Positions 7,433 to 8,965 of a stretch of 8,965 nucleotides of DNA are shown here, piece after piece. The position numbers were made by a program, and so were the translations under genes. The stretch is taken from positions 1 through 8,965 of the forward strand of contig CAMLNW010000102.1 of the NCBI GenBank assembly GCA_946481495.1. The letters are read 5' to 3'. The notes under the pieces are model-generated. The model was given only the letters and a program-made list of their open reading frames with translations, searched no databases and had not been told where the DNA came from. Positions within the stretch are counted from its first letter, which is position 1; each line of letters begins with the position of its first letter. This DNA is from an uncultured Actinomycetes bacterium. Its GTDB lineage: Bacteria > Actinomycetota > Thermoleophilia > Solirubrobacterales > Thermoleophilaceae.

Positions 7433-7811
7433 CGCCCGCCTGGCCCTGGCCGCCGTGGCGATCGCGGTGGCCGTGTCGCTGATCGGAGTCGAGCGCGACC
7501 ACGATCGCTGCCAGGACGCCGTCGGCCGCGCCTACCTGGCCAACCGCACCCCGGCCCCGGAGCTCCAAGGCCACATCGACGAGGTAGTGCGCGAGTGCGA
7601 CGGAGCGGAGCCGCTGAACCGGATCGCGGTCGGCCTGCGGATCGACCGGCCGCGCGCTGCGACTGAGCTGGCCCGCGAGGCGGCGCGCCGCGAGCCGGAC
7701 AGCTACGTCGCATGGGGAGTCCTCGCGGTCTCCGCCCCACCGGCCGAGGCAGCCGTCGCCGCACGACGGGCACGCGCCCTCAACCCGCTCTCCGCCGGCG
7801 CCAGTCCTTGA
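7416..7811 (+). CDS. Small membrane-anchored, TPR-like hypothetical protein
   Basis: 131 residues, no named family recognised. Residues 5-24 form one hydrophobic segment after MRSTLIAR, either a signal anchor or an uncleaved signal peptide, so the rest should face outside. Two cysteines (C32 and C61) flank a short helical stretch and could form a disulfide. The C-terminal part from about 66 to 124 reads as alpha-helical repeats of TPR type: LAREAARREPDSYVAWGVLA then AVAARRARALNPLSAG. This is about one and a half repeats, so it may be a small scaffold or partner protein rather than an enzyme. ATG 7416 was chosen because MRSTLIAR gives a normal positive N-terminus; in-frame GTG 7413 and TTG 7407 are alternatives. 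It starts divergently from the AftD-like gene with overlapping 5' ends and overlaps the convergent acyltransferase gene by 32 bases at its 3' end. Its third codon positions are strongly G/C, which supports real coding. A link with the neighbouring membrane enzymes is a guess. Confidence 0.75.
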   Translation: MRSTLIARLALAAVAIAVAVSLIGVERDHDRCQDAVGRAYLANRTPAPELQGHIDEVVRECDGAEPLNRIAVGLRIDRPRAATELAREAARREPDSYVAWGVLAVSAPPAEAAVAARRARALNPLSAGASP

Positions 7812-8965
7812 AGCGCAGGATCGGACGCTCGACCAGGTAGAAGCTGCCGGCGGCGCAGACCAGTGTCAGCGCGAGTGTCAGCACGGTCAGGACGATGAAG
7901 CCGCTGCCCGGCACCCACTCCATGACGTCCTGCCCGACCAGCCAGCTCATCAGCGTGTGGTGCCAGAGATAAATCCCGTAGGAGACGAGGCCGAGCCAGG
8001 CCAAGACCGGCAGCCGCAGCAACCGCCGCGGCCAGCCGCCCTGCTCGGCCCCCGCGACCGCCGGCAGCAGGACGAGGATCGCGACCAGCGCGGAGAGGAC
8101 GTAGAGCCGGAACGACTCGCCCTCGGTGTAGATCGTCCCTGTCGGCAGCGGTGCCGAGACGGTCAGCGCCAGCGCCGCGAACCCCACGCCGGCGGCGAGC
8201 CAGACGAGCCCCGGGTGACGGCCGACGGCCTCCATCGGCGCCCACGGGCGCTCGCGCTGGGCCAGCACCACGCTGACCACCGCCAGTGCCATGCCCGGCG
8301 CGAACCAGCCGAACATCCCCGGCAGCCACGAGAAGACGACCGTCGGCCCGCTGGCGATCGCGAGCGTGCGGAAGACGAGCGACGCCAACGCGAGCAGCGC
8401 GAGCGCGCTCAGCTCGATCGTCACCACGGCACGCCGCGAGCGGCCGCGACAGAGCCCGCGCAGAGCGAGCGCGTAGAGCGGCAGCAGCAGGTAGAAGGTC
8501 GCCTCGACGGCGAGCGTCCACGCCTGCGGGATGCCGTTGACGAACGTCTTCAGCTCGTAGATCTGGCCGAAGCCGTAGTAGACCCACCAGTCGCCGGTGA
8601 AGACGCCGAGCAGGCCCGGGTAGATCGCGAGCACGGTCAGCGCGAGCCAGTAGGCGGGCACGATTCGCAGCACCCGCCGGCGCAGGTAGTCGCGCGTGCG
8701 GATCCGCGGCGCGCCGGCGTGATGGGCGGCGAAGAACGGGCGGTAGAGCAGGAACCCCGAGATCGCGAAGAACAGCGCGACACCGATCTCCAACCGCCCG
8801 ACCGCGCGCCCGTACCAGGCGCCGGTCGCCCCTGCCGAGTAGGCCGTGTGGTAGACGAGCACGCTCAGCGCGGCGATCGCGCGCAGGCCTGCACCCTCGG
8901 CAGCGTTCTCGATCGCCCGTCCGACCTCGTCGAGGTGCAGCAGGAAGTAGTCGCCGGGGCGATCG
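7780..8965 (-). CDS. Acyltransferase-3 (OafA-like) membrane protein (5' partial)
   Basis: About 394 residues are visible, and the frame is open to the window edge. An internal GTG at 8862 is not the start: the family's R-x10-H signature is R28 in GLRAIAALS and H39 in VLVYH, and it spans that codon. No ATG, GTG or TTG lies between it and the edge, so the start is outside. Other family marks are FFAISGFLLYRPF (65-77), VPAYWLAL, IPQAWTLAVEATFYLLLP (145-162) and SYGIYLWHHT near the end, with about ten hydrophobic helices. PF01757 enzymes take acyl groups from the cytosol and transfer them to extracytoplasmic glycans, usually as O-acetyl or O-succinyl. The chain ends just after VERPILRFKDW with no SGNH hydrolase domain, so it is the stand-alone form. 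The 34 residues before V35 include a polar stretch (DYFLLHLDEVGRAIENAAEG) longer than the usual short leader. It converges on and overlaps the TPR-like gene by 32 bases. Acyl group and acceptor are unknown. Confidence 0.92.
   Translation of the reverse strand, partial: DRPGDYFLLHLDEVGRAIENAAEGAGLRAIAALSVLVYHTAYSAGATGAWYGRAVGRLEIGVALFFAISGFLLYRPFFAAHHAGAPRIRTRDYLRRRVLRIVPAYWLALTVLAIYPGLLGVFTGDWWVYYGFGQIYELKTFVNGIPQAWTLAVEATFYLLLPLYALALRGLCRGRSRRAVVTIELSALALLALASLVFRTLAIASGPTVVFSWLPGMFGWFAPGMALAVVSVVLAQRERPWAPMEAVGRHPGLVWLAAGVGFAALALTVSAPLPTGTIYTEGESFRLYVLSALVAILVLLPAVAGAEQGGWPRRLLRLPVLAWLGLVSYGIYLWHHTLMSWLVGQDVMEWVPGSGFIVLTVLTLALTLVCAAGSFYLVERPILRFKDWRRRRAG

Noticed and set aside
8860..8862. 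GTG 8862 as the start of the acyltransferase
   Set aside because: It would remove the conserved Arg of the R-x10-H motif; the frame continues upstream to the window edge.
1..8965. Many short CGATCG/GATCGC words considered as a repeat or uptake signal
   Set aside because: They match frequent Ile-Ala, Asp-Arg and Ser-Ile codon pairs in GC-rich genes and show no regular spacing that I can see.

Overview
This window is very GC-rich, with G or C at nearly every third codon position, and it uses GTG and TTG as well as ATG starts. Together with an AftD-type giant membrane arabinofuranosyltransferase homologue, actinobacterial GT4 and methyltransferase signatures and very tight gene packing, this points to a high-GC actinobacterium. 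A Thermoleophilia/Solirubrobacterales-like lineage is my best guess from protein flavour alone and was not tested. The theme is construction and decoration of a cell-surface glycan.

Layout. Bases 1-3609 hold a rightward operon. It starts with a GT4 glycosyltransferase fused to a 12-helix Wzx/MOP-type flippase (5' end outside the window), followed by two class I SAM-dependent methyltransferases. Bases 7432-3539 (minus strand) hold a 1297-residue AftD/DUF3367-like GT-C transferase with a discoidin-like periplasmic module and a C-terminal membrane extension. Bases 7416-7811 (plus strand) encode a small membrane-anchored, TPR-like protein. Bases 8965-7780 (minus strand) hold an acyltransferase-3 (OafA-like) membrane protein whose 5' end lies outside the window.

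How they could work together (inference). The cytosolic GT4 domain adds a sugar to a lipid-linked glycan and its own flippase domain exports the product. The methyltransferases modify sugars or glycan intermediates. The AftD-like enzyme extends the glycan on the outer face from a polyprenyl-phosphate sugar donor, and the acyltransferase adds acetyl or succinyl groups. No substrate can be read from the sequence.

The window has no intergenic base at all: each of the five gene junctions (tandem, convergent or divergent) is an overlap. The most useful anomalies are a probable one-base frameshift at the 3' end of the first methyltransferase, the GT4-flippase fusion, the overlapping divergent starts at 7413-7432, and a low-GC, palindrome-bearing patch at about 3945-4010 that encodes the linker before the C-terminal extension of the AftD-like protein. 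I saw no RNA genes, mobile elements, CRISPR arrays or convincing terminators.
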